Source: Lachnospiraceae bacterium A2 | GTDB taxonomy: Bacteria > Bacillota > Clostridia > Lachnospirales > Lachnospiraceae | Length of the DNA: 64,000 bases | Direction: 5' to 3' | Assembly (NCBI GenBank): GCA_000403315.2 | Contig: KE159636.1 | Coordinates: 2,383,321-2,447,320, forward strand | Part shown: piece after piece, positions 8,519 to 16,433 of the stretch | Numbering within the stretch: the first letter of the stretch is position 1 | Layout: the number at the start of each line of letters is the position of its first letter | Made by a program: the position numbers and the translations under genes | Notes under the pieces: model-generated | The model's database searches: none | Told to the model about the DNA's origin: nothing | What the model saw: only the letters and a program-made list of their open reading frames with translations

Positions 8519-9388
8519 ATGTCAGCGAAAACCAGCGCCGATGTGTTGATTGGCGGAAAAATTTACACTTTAAGCGGTTACGAAAGTGAAGATTATTTGC
8601 AGCGGGTGGCAAATTATATTAATGGCAAAATAAATGAATTTGACGAAATGGAGCAGTTCCGCCGTTTTCCGGGGGAAATGAAGGCCACGTTGGTGGAACT
8701 GAACATTGCAGACGATTATTTCAAGGCAAGGGAGCAGGCGGAAAAGCTGGATCAGGACGTTAAAGAAAAGGACAGGGAAATCTATGAATTAAAGCATGAA
8801 TTAATTTCTTTAAGGATTAAGGCGGAAAGCAGTGAAAAGACAGCTTCTGAACTGGAAAAGGAAAACCGCCAGCTTTTATTACATAAGGCGAAATTGGAAA
8901 ATGCGCTGGAGGATGCACTGCTGGGGAAAGTAAAAGGGCAGGTTTTGCCGGAAGGGCAAGGTTCACCAAACCAGAAGAATGATGGGAACCAGACAGAGAG
9001 CCAGAAGAATACTGGTAGCCAGCAAGCAAGCCAAAAGAAACATGGCATGGGACAGATGAACCGGGAAAAAGAAAATTTCCAGCCAGCAGGCCAGAATAAA
9101 AACACAGGGAACCAGCCAGCAGGCCAGAACTGGAAGGATGGCGGCAAGCGGAACTGGGAAAAGAGCCAGGAACACAGCCAGAGGACGTCCGAACACCAGG
9201 AAAATGGGCAAATGATATCCGCAGGCCAGGAACACAGCCAAGTGGCATCTGAGCACCAGGAAAATAAGCAGGCGCCATCCGCGGGCCAAAGGCACACAGC
9301 GGGCCAGGAAGAAAGGCAGGCAGTGCCCATAAGCCAGGAAACCGGGCAAACGGCGCCGGAAAACCAAAGGACAGGAGAGCATGAATGA
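8519..9388 (+). CDS. zapA: ZapA-type cell division protein with long Q/N/H-rich tail
   Basis: A 289-residue protein. Residues 1-90 are a ZapA domain ('VLIGGKIYTLSGYESEDYLQRVANYINGK' region; key VLIGGK and YLQRVA), which bundles FtsZ filaments. A coiled coil follows to about residue 145. The remaining 140 or so residues are low-complexity, rich in Gln, Asn, Gly, His and Ser, with degenerate units such as 'GNQPAGQN' and 'EHSQ..SEHQEN'. Typical ZapA proteins are about 90-130 residues, so the tail is an addition. I chose ATG 8519 after GAGAGGAAAAAG; a longer frame from 8369 would overlap ruvB. The tail is probably disordered. Confidence 0.8.
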   Translation: MSAKTSADVLIGGKIYTLSGYESEDYLQRVANYINGKINEFDEMEQFRRFPGEMKATLVELNIADDYFKAREQAEKLDQDVKEKDREIYELKHELISLRIKAESSEKTASELEKENRQLLLHKAKLENALEDALLGKVKGQVLPEGQGSPNQKNDGNQTESQKNTGSQQASQKKHGMGQMNREKENFQPAGQNKNTGNQPAGQNWKDGGKRNWEKSQEHSQRTSEHQENGQMISAGQEHSQVASEHQENKQAPSAGQRHTAGQEERQAVPISQETGQTAPENQRTGEHE

Positions 9389-9438
9389 AAGAGGTACCGA
9401 GATGCCAAAAATGAAAATCATTCCGTCTTTAAGAAGGG

Positions 9439-9479
9439 TGGCTCATGACAAGTCAGTTTGTATGAGCCATCTTTCTTTC
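9439..9479 (+). terminator. Rho-independent terminator after zapA
   Basis: TGGCTCAT (9439-9446) pairs with ATGAGCCA (9462-9469), followed by TCTTTCTTTC. Confidence 0.75.
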
Positions 9480-9493
9480 AGGGAGGGTCTAAG

Positions 9494-11899
9494 ATGCGCC
9501 ATAAAATAAAGAAAAAAACGGAACTCCTGTCGCCGGCAGGTTCTTTTGCTGCTTTACAGGCAGTGGCAGAAGCCGGGGCGGACGCAGTGTATGCGGCTGG
9601 GCAGAAATTTGGGGCAAGGGCTTATGCCAATAACCTGACGGGGGAAGAACTGCTTGAAGGCTTGGATTACCTTCACCTTAAGGGAAAGCACCTTTACCTT
9701 ACCGTAAATACGCTGCTGAAAGGACAGGAGGTCCATGAACTGCTGGAATACCTCCAGCCTCTTTATGAAGCTGGGCTGGATGCAGTGATTGTGCAGGATA
9801 TAGGGGTGCTGCACTTTGTCCGGGAGCAGTTTCCGCTCCTGCCTGTCCATGCCAGCACCCAAATGGCGATTACTGGGGCTTATGGGGCAAAGCTGATGAT
9901 AGAAGCCGGATGCAGCCGGATAGTCACGGCAAGGGAATTGTCATTGGAAGAAATTTCCCATATTTATGCGGAAACCGGGGTAGAAATTGAGAGCTTTGTC
10001 CATGGGGCGCTCTGTTACGGTTACTCCGGCCAGTGCCTGTTAAGCAGCATGATTGGGGGCAGGAGCGGAAACCGCGGCAGGTGCGCCCAGCCCTGCCGTT
10101 TGCCTTACCGCCTGTCCGGCGCCAATGGCAGGCCGGCAGACAGAGGGCATGGGGAATACCTTTTAAGCATGAAAGATTTATGCGCCATTGATTTGCTGCC
10201 CCAGCTAATCCAAAGCGGGGTATATTCCTTTAAAATTGAAGGGCGGATGAAACAGGCCGAATATGCTGCAGGCGTTACCAGAATTTACCGGAAGTACTTG
10301 GACCAATTAACGTTAAGCCCCGGCAAGGAATACCATGTGGCAAAAGAAGATAAAGAGCAGTTACTGAATTTGGGAAACCGGTGTGGGTTTACGGACGGAT
10401 ATTATACCAGAAAAAATGGGAAAGATATGATTACCTTTACCAAGCCTTCCCATGAAAAAGGGAACACGGACCGAAAAGAAGCTGCAATAGGCGGTTTGGG
10501 TGAAACCTCAAAAAGTCCTAAAACCAAAAAACAAGGGAACCTTGGGAGCCATAAAGAAAAAATAAAAGGAATCTTAAGGCTTTGTCAAGAAACTCCAGCC
10601 CAGCTTATGTTACAATATAAAGATATTCAAGTGGAAGCTGCCGGGGAGCAGGTCCAAACAGCCCAAAAACAGCCGTTGTCCAAGGAAACCGTTTTAGAAA
10701 AAATGCAGAAAACAGGGAATACCCCATTTGTATTTGAAGAATTCCAGTTGGAAATGGATGAAAACAGTTTCCTTACAGTAGGGGCTTTAAACCAGCTCCG
10801 CAGGGACGGGCTGGAACGCCTTCAAGAAGAAATTTTGAGAAAATACCGAAGGCCTGCCATTGTTTCTGGACAACAGAAAGAGGTACCCTGTAGCTTAACG
10901 GAAACTTCCAGTTTAACAGGAGCCTCTGGTTTCACAAAAACTTTTGGTTTAACGGAAGATTCCAGCCTGACAGGAACTTCCCCGAACAAACTGCGGTCTG
11001 CTAAGGATTGCCCGGAACTTCGCATTCTGGCAGAAACACCAGGGCAGTTCCAGGCTGCCCGGGACTTTCCGGGAACTTCCCGGATTTATCTGGAAGCTTC
11101 TGCATATCCCAGAACTTCCCTGTCCTGGCGGAAAAAGGCGCAGTGGGGCAGAAGCACCATGCAAGAACCACCCAGTTCCCTGCCCCAGCAGTTAAAAAGG
11201 CTGGTAAGGCAGGCGCATGACTCTGGAAAAGAGTGTTATCTGGCATTGCCTTACATTTTCCGCATGGAAACCGCCCGCTGGTTTTCTGGGAACTGGGAAG
11301 AAATTGCAAAGGCAGGGGCAGACGGGTATTTAGTAAGAAATTATGAGGAGATTCAATTTTTGAAGGAAATGGGGGTAAGCCCGGATTGCGTGCAGGGGGA
11401 TTATAACATCTATGGTTATTCTGACGAAGCCATACAAGGGCTGTCCCTGCTTCCTTTCAGCCAGCGCACCCTTCCAGTTGAATTGAACTTTAAGGAGTTA
11501 AAGGCTTTAAACTGCAAGGGAGGGGAACTGATTGTGTATGGATACCAGCCAGTGATGTTCAGCAGCCAGTGCCTGAAGAAAAACACCTCGGGCTGCACCC
11601 ATAGCCCCGGCATTTCCTGCTTAAAAGACCGTTTTGGCAAGCAGTTCCCGGTGCGGAACGTGTGTGAGGATTGCTTTAACATCATTTATAACACAACCCC
11701 TTTGTCACTGCTGCACCACCTTGCGGAACTCCGCGCCCTCCAGCCAGCAGGAATAAGGCTGTCCTTTACCATTGAGGGCAGGGAGGAAACGGAATATGTG
11801 CTGGAATGTTACAGGAAGGCAAGTTCTTCTGATGCGCCCAGCGGGGAAAAATATTTTGAAGCATATACGAACGGCCATTTTAACCGTGGGGTTGAATAA
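9494..11899 (+). CDS. U32 family protein with DUF3656 domain (RlhA-like)
   Basis: An 801-residue protein of the large U32 class. The N-terminal U32 core carries 'ESFVHGALCYGYSGQCLLSS' and 'GRCAQPCR', with the conserved cysteines of this family, and a middle and C-terminal DUF3656 collagenase-like part. The best-studied relative, E. coli RlhA, is needed for hydroxylation of C2501 of 23S rRNA; older annotation as 'collagenase' or 'peptidase' is not well supported. ATG 9494 follows CAGGGAGGG. Around residues 470-505 a Thr/Ser/Gly-rich insertion ('SLTGASGFTKTFGLTE') interrupts the DUF3656 region. A second U32 protein (TrhP) is at 32.9 kb. Confidence 0.8.
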   Translation: MRHKIKKKTELLSPAGSFAALQAVAEAGADAVYAAGQKFGARAYANNLTGEELLEGLDYLHLKGKHLYLTVNTLLKGQEVHELLEYLQPLYEAGLDAVIVQDIGVLHFVREQFPLLPVHASTQMAITGAYGAKLMIEAGCSRIVTARELSLEEISHIYAETGVEIESFVHGALCYGYSGQCLLSSMIGGRSGNRGRCAQPCRLPYRLSGANGRPADRGHGEYLLSMKDLCAIDLLPQLIQSGVYSFKIEGRMKQAEYAAGVTRIYRKYLDQLTLSPGKEYHVAKEDKEQLLNLGNRCGFTDGYYTRKNGKDMITFTKPSHEKGNTDRKEAAIGGLGETSKSPKTKKQGNLGSHKEKIKGILRLCQETPAQLMLQYKDIQVEAAGEQVQTAQKQPLSKETVLEKMQKTGNTPFVFEEFQLEMDENSFLTVGALNQLRRDGLERLQEEILRKYRRPAIVSGQQKEVPCSLTETSSLTGASGFTKTFGLTEDSSLTGTSPNKLRSAKDCPELRILAETPGQFQAARDFPGTSRIYLEASAYPRTSLSWRKKAQWGRSTMQEPPSSLPQQLKRLVRQAHDSGKECYLALPYIFRMETARWFSGNWEEIAKAGADGYLVRNYEEIQFLKEMGVSPDCVQGDYNIYGYSDEAIQGLSLLPFSQRTLPVELNFKELKALNCKGGELIVYGYQPVMFSSQCLKKNTSGCTHSPGISCLKDRFGKQFPVRNVCEDCFNIIYNTTPLSLLHHLAELRALQPAGIRLSFTIEGREETEYVLECYRKASSSDAPSGEKYFEAYTNGHFNRGVE

Positions 11900-11969
11900 A
11901 GATAGGGAAAATACGGTGCTTTTACTGTCCGAAGATACAAACGGCCATTTTCAATGAGGAGTCAAATAA
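11865..11969 (+). repeat. Imperfect 35-bp direct repeat at the U32 gene 3' end
   Basis: 11865-11899 (the last codons and stop of the U32 gene) and 11935-11969 (just before the next gene) share ATAC-AACGGCCATTTT and both end in AAATAA or GAATAA. This looks like an old partial duplication of the gene end. Confidence 0.5.
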
Positions 11970-11972
11970 TTT

Positions 11973-13733
11973 ATGGTACATTTAATTACTGAGTTATCCA
12001 AGTATACAATGATTTTGCTGTTTGCGCTTTATACTTGGCAATGCTACTCTGCGCTGGGCAAAGGCGTGGATGCAGAAGAAAAGGCATGGAAATTCCAGAA
12101 ACAGGTATTTTATATGTACCTGTTCCATCTCAATGCCTATGCAGTCCTGTTTTTGTCCACGAAAAACCAGGATTTGCTGAAATTTTATCTTGCGCAGGTA
12201 TTGTTTTTTGCTGCGGTGCAGGTATCCTATGGGATTTTCTACCGGCGGGTATCAAAGCTGGTGGTGAATAATATGTGTATGCTGATGTGCATTGGCTTTG
12301 TTGTCCTGACCAGGCTTTCTTATGAACATGCAGTCAAGCAGTTTGTCATCGCCATAGTTTCCATGGTTGCCACTATGCTGATTCCCTATTTCATCAGCCG
12401 CTGGAAATTTGTCCGCAGCCTTACGTGGATGTATGCATTGGCTGGGATTACCCTCCTTGGGGTAGTGGCGGTGCTTGGGGCGGTGTCCCATGGGGCAAAG
12501 CTTTCCTTCTCAGTGGCGGGAATTGCGGTACAGCCCTCAGAATTTATTAAAATAATATTTGTTTTTTTTGTGGCATCCATGTTTTACGAGTCTACAGGGT
12601 TTATACAGGTGGTGAAGGCAACGGTGGTGGCTGCGCTGCATGTGGTAATTCTGGTGCTGTCCAAAGACCTTGGGGCCGCGCTGATTTTCTTTATTGCCTA
12701 TATGGTTATGCTTTATGTGGCTACCCGGAAATTTTATTACTTTGCCGGGGGGCTAGCCTGCGGCGCGGCGGCTTCTGTTGTGGCTTATTTTTTGTTCAGC
12801 CATGTCCGGGTGCGGGTAGTGGCATGGCAGGATCCCCTTGCCGTATTTGAGCGGGAAGGGAACCAGATATCCAATTCCCTGTTTGCCATTGGGACAGGGG
12901 GCTGGTTCGGCATGGGGCTGAACCAGGGGATGCCGTACAAAATACCAGAAGTAAAGCAGGATTTTATTTTTTCGGCAATTGCGGAAGAATTGGGCGGAAT
13001 CTTTGCTGTCTGCCTGATTTTAGTTTGTGTGAGCTGTTTTCTTATGTTTTTAAATATTGCCATGCAGATGAAGGATTTCTTCTATAAATTAGTAGCGTTG
13101 GGGCTGGGAACCATTTATGGTTTCCAGATTTTCCTTTCCATTGGGGGCGATATTAAGTTTATCCCCTCCACGGGGGTTACACTGCCCCTTGTCAGCTATG
13201 GGGGAAGCTCTTTGCTCAGTACGCTGATTATCTTTGCCATTATCCAAGGGCTGTATTTGCTTCGGGAACGTGGGGAGGAGGAGCAGGAATCCCCCAAAAA
13301 GGCTAGGAAGAAACCAGCCGCAGGGGCAGGACAGGGGCGCGGCAGGACGCCTAGGAAAAATCTGGCAGATGCCGGGGGCATGGATCCAGAAACTGGCTGG
13401 CAGCATAGGGCAAATGCAGTAAGCGCTGGGGAACCGCCCCGCCCTGGGGTAGGAAGCCCAAGGGTGATCCGGGAGCCTGGGCCAATCGTTTCCCCGGAGC
13501 TGCGGGAAATAGAGTTGGGCCTGTCCCGGGAATTGCAGGAAATCGGCTTTGAGGATTCCCAAACCATTGGGGAAGCCCCAGTAAGGAGATCTGGGAGCCG
13601 TCCGGCGGGAGATGCCGTTCCAAAAAGTGGGAGCTGGAAGGAACAAGAGGGGAAGAAACGCTTAGGCAGGAAAGGAGGGATTTCATCCCATGAAAAAAAC
13701 ATCCATGGAACGAAAGTCCAGGACTTCGACTGA
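11973..13733 (+). CDS. SEDS family peptidoglycan polymerase (FtsW/RodA/SpoVE type)
   Basis: A 586-residue membrane glycosyltransferase that polymerises lipid II with a partner class B PBP. About ten to twelve helices are visible. The catalytic Asp loop reads 'LSKDLGAALIFF', and the family C-terminal signature is 'STGVTLPLVSYGGSSL'. Two things are unusual: extra N-terminal helices (about the first 150 residues) before the core, and a hydrophilic, Pro/Gly/Arg-rich cytoplasmic tail of about 140 residues. The gene overlaps the PBP gene by 44 bases, so the pair is translationally coupled and very likely works as one synthase. Whether it serves division, elongation or spore cortex cannot be decided here. 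Confidence 0.85.
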   Translation: MVHLITELSKYTMILLFALYTWQCYSALGKGVDAEEKAWKFQKQVFYMYLFHLNAYAVLFLSTKNQDLLKFYLAQVLFFAAVQVSYGIFYRRVSKLVVNNMCMLMCIGFVVLTRLSYEHAVKQFVIAIVSMVATMLIPYFISRWKFVRSLTWMYALAGITLLGVVAVLGAVSHGAKLSFSVAGIAVQPSEFIKIIFVFFVASMFYESTGFIQVVKATVVAALHVVILVLSKDLGAALIFFIAYMVMLYVATRKFYYFAGGLACGAAASVVAYFLFSHVRVRVVAWQDPLAVFEREGNQISNSLFAIGTGGWFGMGLNQGMPYKIPEVKQDFIFSAIAEELGGIFAVCLILVCVSCFLMFLNIAMQMKDFFYKLVALGLGTIYGFQIFLSIGGDIKFIPSTGVTLPLVSYGGSSLLSTLIIFAIIQGLYLLRERGEEEQESPKKARKKPAAGAGQGRGRTPRKNLADAGGMDPETGWQHRANAVSAGEPPRPGVGSPRVIREPGPIVSPELREIELGLSRELQEIGFEDSQTIGEAPVRRSGSRPAGDAVPKSGSWKEQEGKKRLGRKGGISSHEKNIHGTKVQDFD

Positions 13734-15153
13734 TCCTAACCGGAAAAATAACCGGGAATTTGCTGTGATTACCTATTTATTTGTAGGTATGTTCATACTG
13801 ATGATGGGGTACTTCGCTTATTTTCAGGTGTTCCGCAGCGAAGATTTTATCAACAGCCCATACAATGCAAGGCAGAATACTTTTACAGAGCATGTAATCC
13901 GGGGAGAAATCCGTTCTGCGGATGGGAAGGTGCTGGCACAGACCGTTGTAGGGGAGGATGGGAGTGAAACAAGGTATTACCCTTATGGCGGTATGTTTGC
14001 CCATGTGGTGGGGTTTGACAGCAATGGGAAGTCAGGCATTGAGTCTTTTGGGAATTTCACCCTGCTCCGTTCCCACGCTTTTTTTCTGGAACAGGTAGTC
14101 AATGGCCTGCAGGACCAGAAAAATATGGGGGACAGCATCGTGTCTACCTTGGATTATGGCCTGCAGGAAACGGCTTATCATGCTTTGGGCGGGAACCGGG
14201 GCGCAGTCATTGCCATGGATCCATCCACTGGGAAAATCCTTGCCATGGTTTCCAAGCCGGATTTTGACCCGAATACCATCCGCGCAGAGTGGGACAGCAT
14301 TATTTCAAATACTGACAGCGATAATTCTGTGCTGGTTAACCGGGCGACCCAGGGGCTGTACCCGCCCGGATCTACTTTTAAAATTTTAACCACGCTGGAA
14401 TATATCCGGGAACACCCCAATTATCAGGATTACTCTTATGAGTGTACTGGCAGCATTGCCATGGAGCATACGGAAATCCACTGTTACGACCATGCGGTCC
14501 ACGGGGTGGAAAACCTGGAAACTTCTTTTGCCAAGTCCTGCAACACTTCTTATGCCAATATTGGCTTGGGGCTGGATAAGAAAAAATTCCGGCAGCTTTG
14601 CGACGGCATGTTGTTCCATAAAGACCTGCCCATTTCCTACCCTTCGAACCAGAGCAGCTTTGTGCTGACGGAAAGTTCCAATTCGGACGAAGTGACGCAG
14701 ACGGCGATTGGGCAGGGCAAGACGCTGGTAACGCCTATGCACATGGCCCTGGTTACCGCCGCCATTGCCAATAAGGGGATATTAATGCGCCCTTATGTGG
14801 TGGACCATACGGAAAATTATAAAGGAGTTACGGTGAAAAGCTACACAGGTTCCCAGTATGGCCCACTGATGTCGGAGGATGAGGCTGCGAAGCTGCAGGA
14901 ATTTATGTCACTGGTAGTCAGCGAAGGGACTGGCTCGAAGCTGAATGGCCAGCCTTACCAGGCAGCAGGGAAAACAGGTTCCGCGGAATTCAGCAATGAC
15001 AAGTCTGAAAGCCATGCATGGTTTACCGGGTATGCTTCCACAGAGGAAAAGGGAACCATCGTTGTGACAGTTATTGTGGAAAAAGGGGGCGCTGGGAGCA
15101 CGGCTGCAGTCCCGGTTGCAAAGCAGGTATTTGACCGGTATTTTAATCAATAG
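13690..15153 (+). CDS. Class B penicillin-binding protein (transpeptidase)
   Basis: A 487-residue bitopic transpeptidase that cross-links peptidoglycan. One membrane helix lies at about residues 25-47. The catalytic motifs are all present: S-x-x-K as 'STFK' (228-231), S-x-N as 'SCN' (283-285) and KTG (428-430). It is short for a class B PBP because the N-terminal pedestal is reduced; this is the PbpA form often found next to FtsW/RodA in Clostridia and Actinobacteria. It begins inside the end of the SEDS gene. Confidence 0.88.
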   Translation: MKKTSMERKSRTSTDPNRKNNREFAVITYLFVGMFILMMGYFAYFQVFRSEDFINSPYNARQNTFTEHVIRGEIRSADGKVLAQTVVGEDGSETRYYPYGGMFAHVVGFDSNGKSGIESFGNFTLLRSHAFFLEQVVNGLQDQKNMGDSIVSTLDYGLQETAYHALGGNRGAVIAMDPSTGKILAMVSKPDFDPNTIRAEWDSIISNTDSDNSVLVNRATQGLYPPGSTFKILTTLEYIREHPNYQDYSYECTGSIAMEHTEIHCYDHAVHGVENLETSFAKSCNTSYANIGLGLDKKKFRQLCDGMLFHKDLPISYPSNQSSFVLTESSNSDEVTQTAIGQGKTLVTPMHMALVTAAIANKGILMRPYVVDHTENYKGVTVKSYTGSQYGPLMSEDEAAKLQEFMSLVVSEGTGSKLNGQPYQAAGKTGSAEFSNDKSESHAWFTGYASTEEKGTIVVTVIVEKGGAGSTAAVPVAKQVFDRYFNQ

Positions 15154-15163
15154 CAGAAAATTC

Positions 15164-15192
15164 TTGCAAGAAAATGGAAAAAGGGGTATACT
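15164..15192 (+). promoter_or_regulatory. Sigma-A type promoter of the Nudix gene
   Basis: TTGCAA (15164-15169), 17 bases, TATACT (15187-15192), 40 bases before the start codon. Confidence 0.65.
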
Positions 15193-15231
15193 AGTTTCAA
15201 AGTTCTAAAAACCACATCAGGAGGTATTGCA

Positions 15232-15684
15232 ATGATTGAAGCAACAAGTTGTGGTGGTGTGGTAATATTTCGCGGAAAAATTTTGCTTTTATATAAGAAT
15301 TATAAAAACAAATATGAAGGCTGGGTACTTCCAAAAGGGACTGTGGAACCAGGGGAAGAGTACAGGGACACAGCGACAAGAGAGGTGCTGGAAGAAACAG
15401 GGGTGGACGCTTCCATCATAAAGTATGTAGGAAAGAGCCAGTACACTTTTACCGTGCCGGACGATACGGTGGAAAAAGACGTACACTGGTATCTGATGAT
15501 GGCAGACAGTTATTACAGCAAACCACAACGGGAAGAATATTTTGTTGATTCAGGATACTATAAATTCCATGAGGCCTACCATTTGCTCCGGTTTGCCAAT
15601 GAGAAGCAGATATTGGAAAAAGCATATAATGAATATCTGGATTTAAAGAAAAGTAATCTTTGGGGCAACAGAAAATATTTCTAG
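15232..15684 (+). CDS. Nudix hydrolase
   Basis: A 150-residue Nudix fold protein. The Nudix box is complete: G-x5-E-x7-REUxEExGU appears as 'GTVEPGEEY...REVLEETGV' at about residues 37-59, so Mg2+-dependent hydrolysis of a nucleoside diphosphate derivative is expected. The 'GWVLPKGTVEPGE' lead-in resembles the diadenosine polyphosphate and MutT-like group; substrate is not predictable. AGGAGG precedes ATG 15232. The TAG stop lies inside the CTAG end of a palindromic element, so the original C-terminus may have been different. Confidence 0.85.
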   Translation: MIEATSCGGVVIFRGKILLLYKNYKNKYEGWVLPKGTVEPGEEYRDTATREVLEETGVDASIIKYVGKSQYTFTVPDDTVEKDVHWYLMMADSYYSKPQREEYFVDSGYYKFHEAYHLLRFANEKQILEKAYNEYLDLKKSNLWGNRKYF

Positions 15685-15848
15685 AGCATGGCCTGAAAAT
15701 TGCTTTCTGCAACATGTTGTTCCAATTTGCATCAGGTTTTATGCTGAATTTCAGAGATGTAGTGGGCTACATTGATGAAATTCAGCAGGAAAGCTGGTGT
15801 GAAGTGGGGCGGCAGATTGCGGGAATGAATTTTCAGGCCGCGCTCTAG
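15681..15848. mobile_element. 168-bp palindromic MITE-like element, copy 1
   Basis: Starts CTAGAGC and ends GCTCTAG; the outer arms TGAAAATTG/C... and ...ATGAATTTTCAGGC are inverted copies and the whole unit can fold on itself, with a core GTAG-TGGG-CTAC. It is homologous to 27831-27996 (both carry TGAAAATTGCTTTCTG at one end and CGGGAATGAATTTTCAG at the other). It encodes no protein. It provides the stop codon of the Nudix gene. 15849-16076 after it contains only hairpins. Confidence 0.75.
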
Positions 15849-15956
15849 ACGCCCCACCGGGTGGGAAGTTTTGGACTGCCCAGAAGCAGCGCAGCCTTTT
15901 CCCTGTTTTTGCTGTACAGGGCAAGCGGGTTTCTGGCAGTCCCTTACACACAGAAG

Positions 15957-15991
15957 AAGGCGCTCAAGGCAAGAAGGAGTGCCTTTTCTTT
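15957..15991 (+). terminator. Probable rho-independent terminator
   Basis: AAGGCGCTC pairs with GAGTGCCTT (one G-U pair), then TTCTTTT. Confidence 0.5.
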
Positions 15992-16076
15992 TACCAAAGG
16001 CCGTTGATATGCCGCCCGTCCGGGCGTGGAACTGATGTGGATAAAAGCCCCAAAGCAGGGATTTTAGGAGAATTTT

Positions 16077-16433
16077 ATGGACTGGTATAAAGAATTTTAC
16101 GCAGGGGAGGGCGTTGCTGGCAAAAGGATGAGGATAAAATGGAAAATCCTCCGCCATGCGGGAATGGCCGGCGTCTATGTGATTACGCTGAGCAGCAACC
16201 CTAAGAACCTGCTGGACATTATCCCCTCATGGGAGCTCATGCAGGACGATTACCCCAAATCCGGGCTTTTGGTAGTAGGCGTGGACAGGGGATACGAAAA
16301 TGCCATGGAACTGGCAGGGATGATTGTAATGGATGTATATGAAAAGACCGGAACCTTTCAGATACGGGAGTACTTCCTTGAAAAACACAGGAAGAACGTA
16401 AGGAGAAAACACCGATGGAAATCATCTTTGTAA
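16077..16433 (+). CDS. Conserved-looking protein of unknown function
   Basis: A 118-residue soluble protein; I recognise no domain. It has a mixed alpha/beta composition, with 'AGMAGVYVITLSSNPKNLLDIIPSWEL' in the middle (key: VYVITLSSNPKNLLDII) and a very basic C-terminus (KHRKNVRRKHR). TAGGAG precedes ATG 16077. Its last 19 bases overlap the start of the DUF2953 gene, so the two are probably co-translated, which hints at a role near the cell envelope or spore, as inference only. Confidence 0.6.
   Translation: MDWYKEFYAGEGVAGKRMRIKWKILRHAGMAGVYVITLSSNPKNLLDIIPSWELMQDDYPKSGLLVVGVDRGYENAMELAGMIVMDVYEKTGTFQIREYFLEKHRKNVRRKHRWKSSL

Noticed and set aside
8782-9408. Long antisense frames opposite the zapA tail, rich in Trp, Phe and Cys
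   Set aside because: They mirror the repetitive Gln-rich coding sequence; no ribosome site or recognisable domain.
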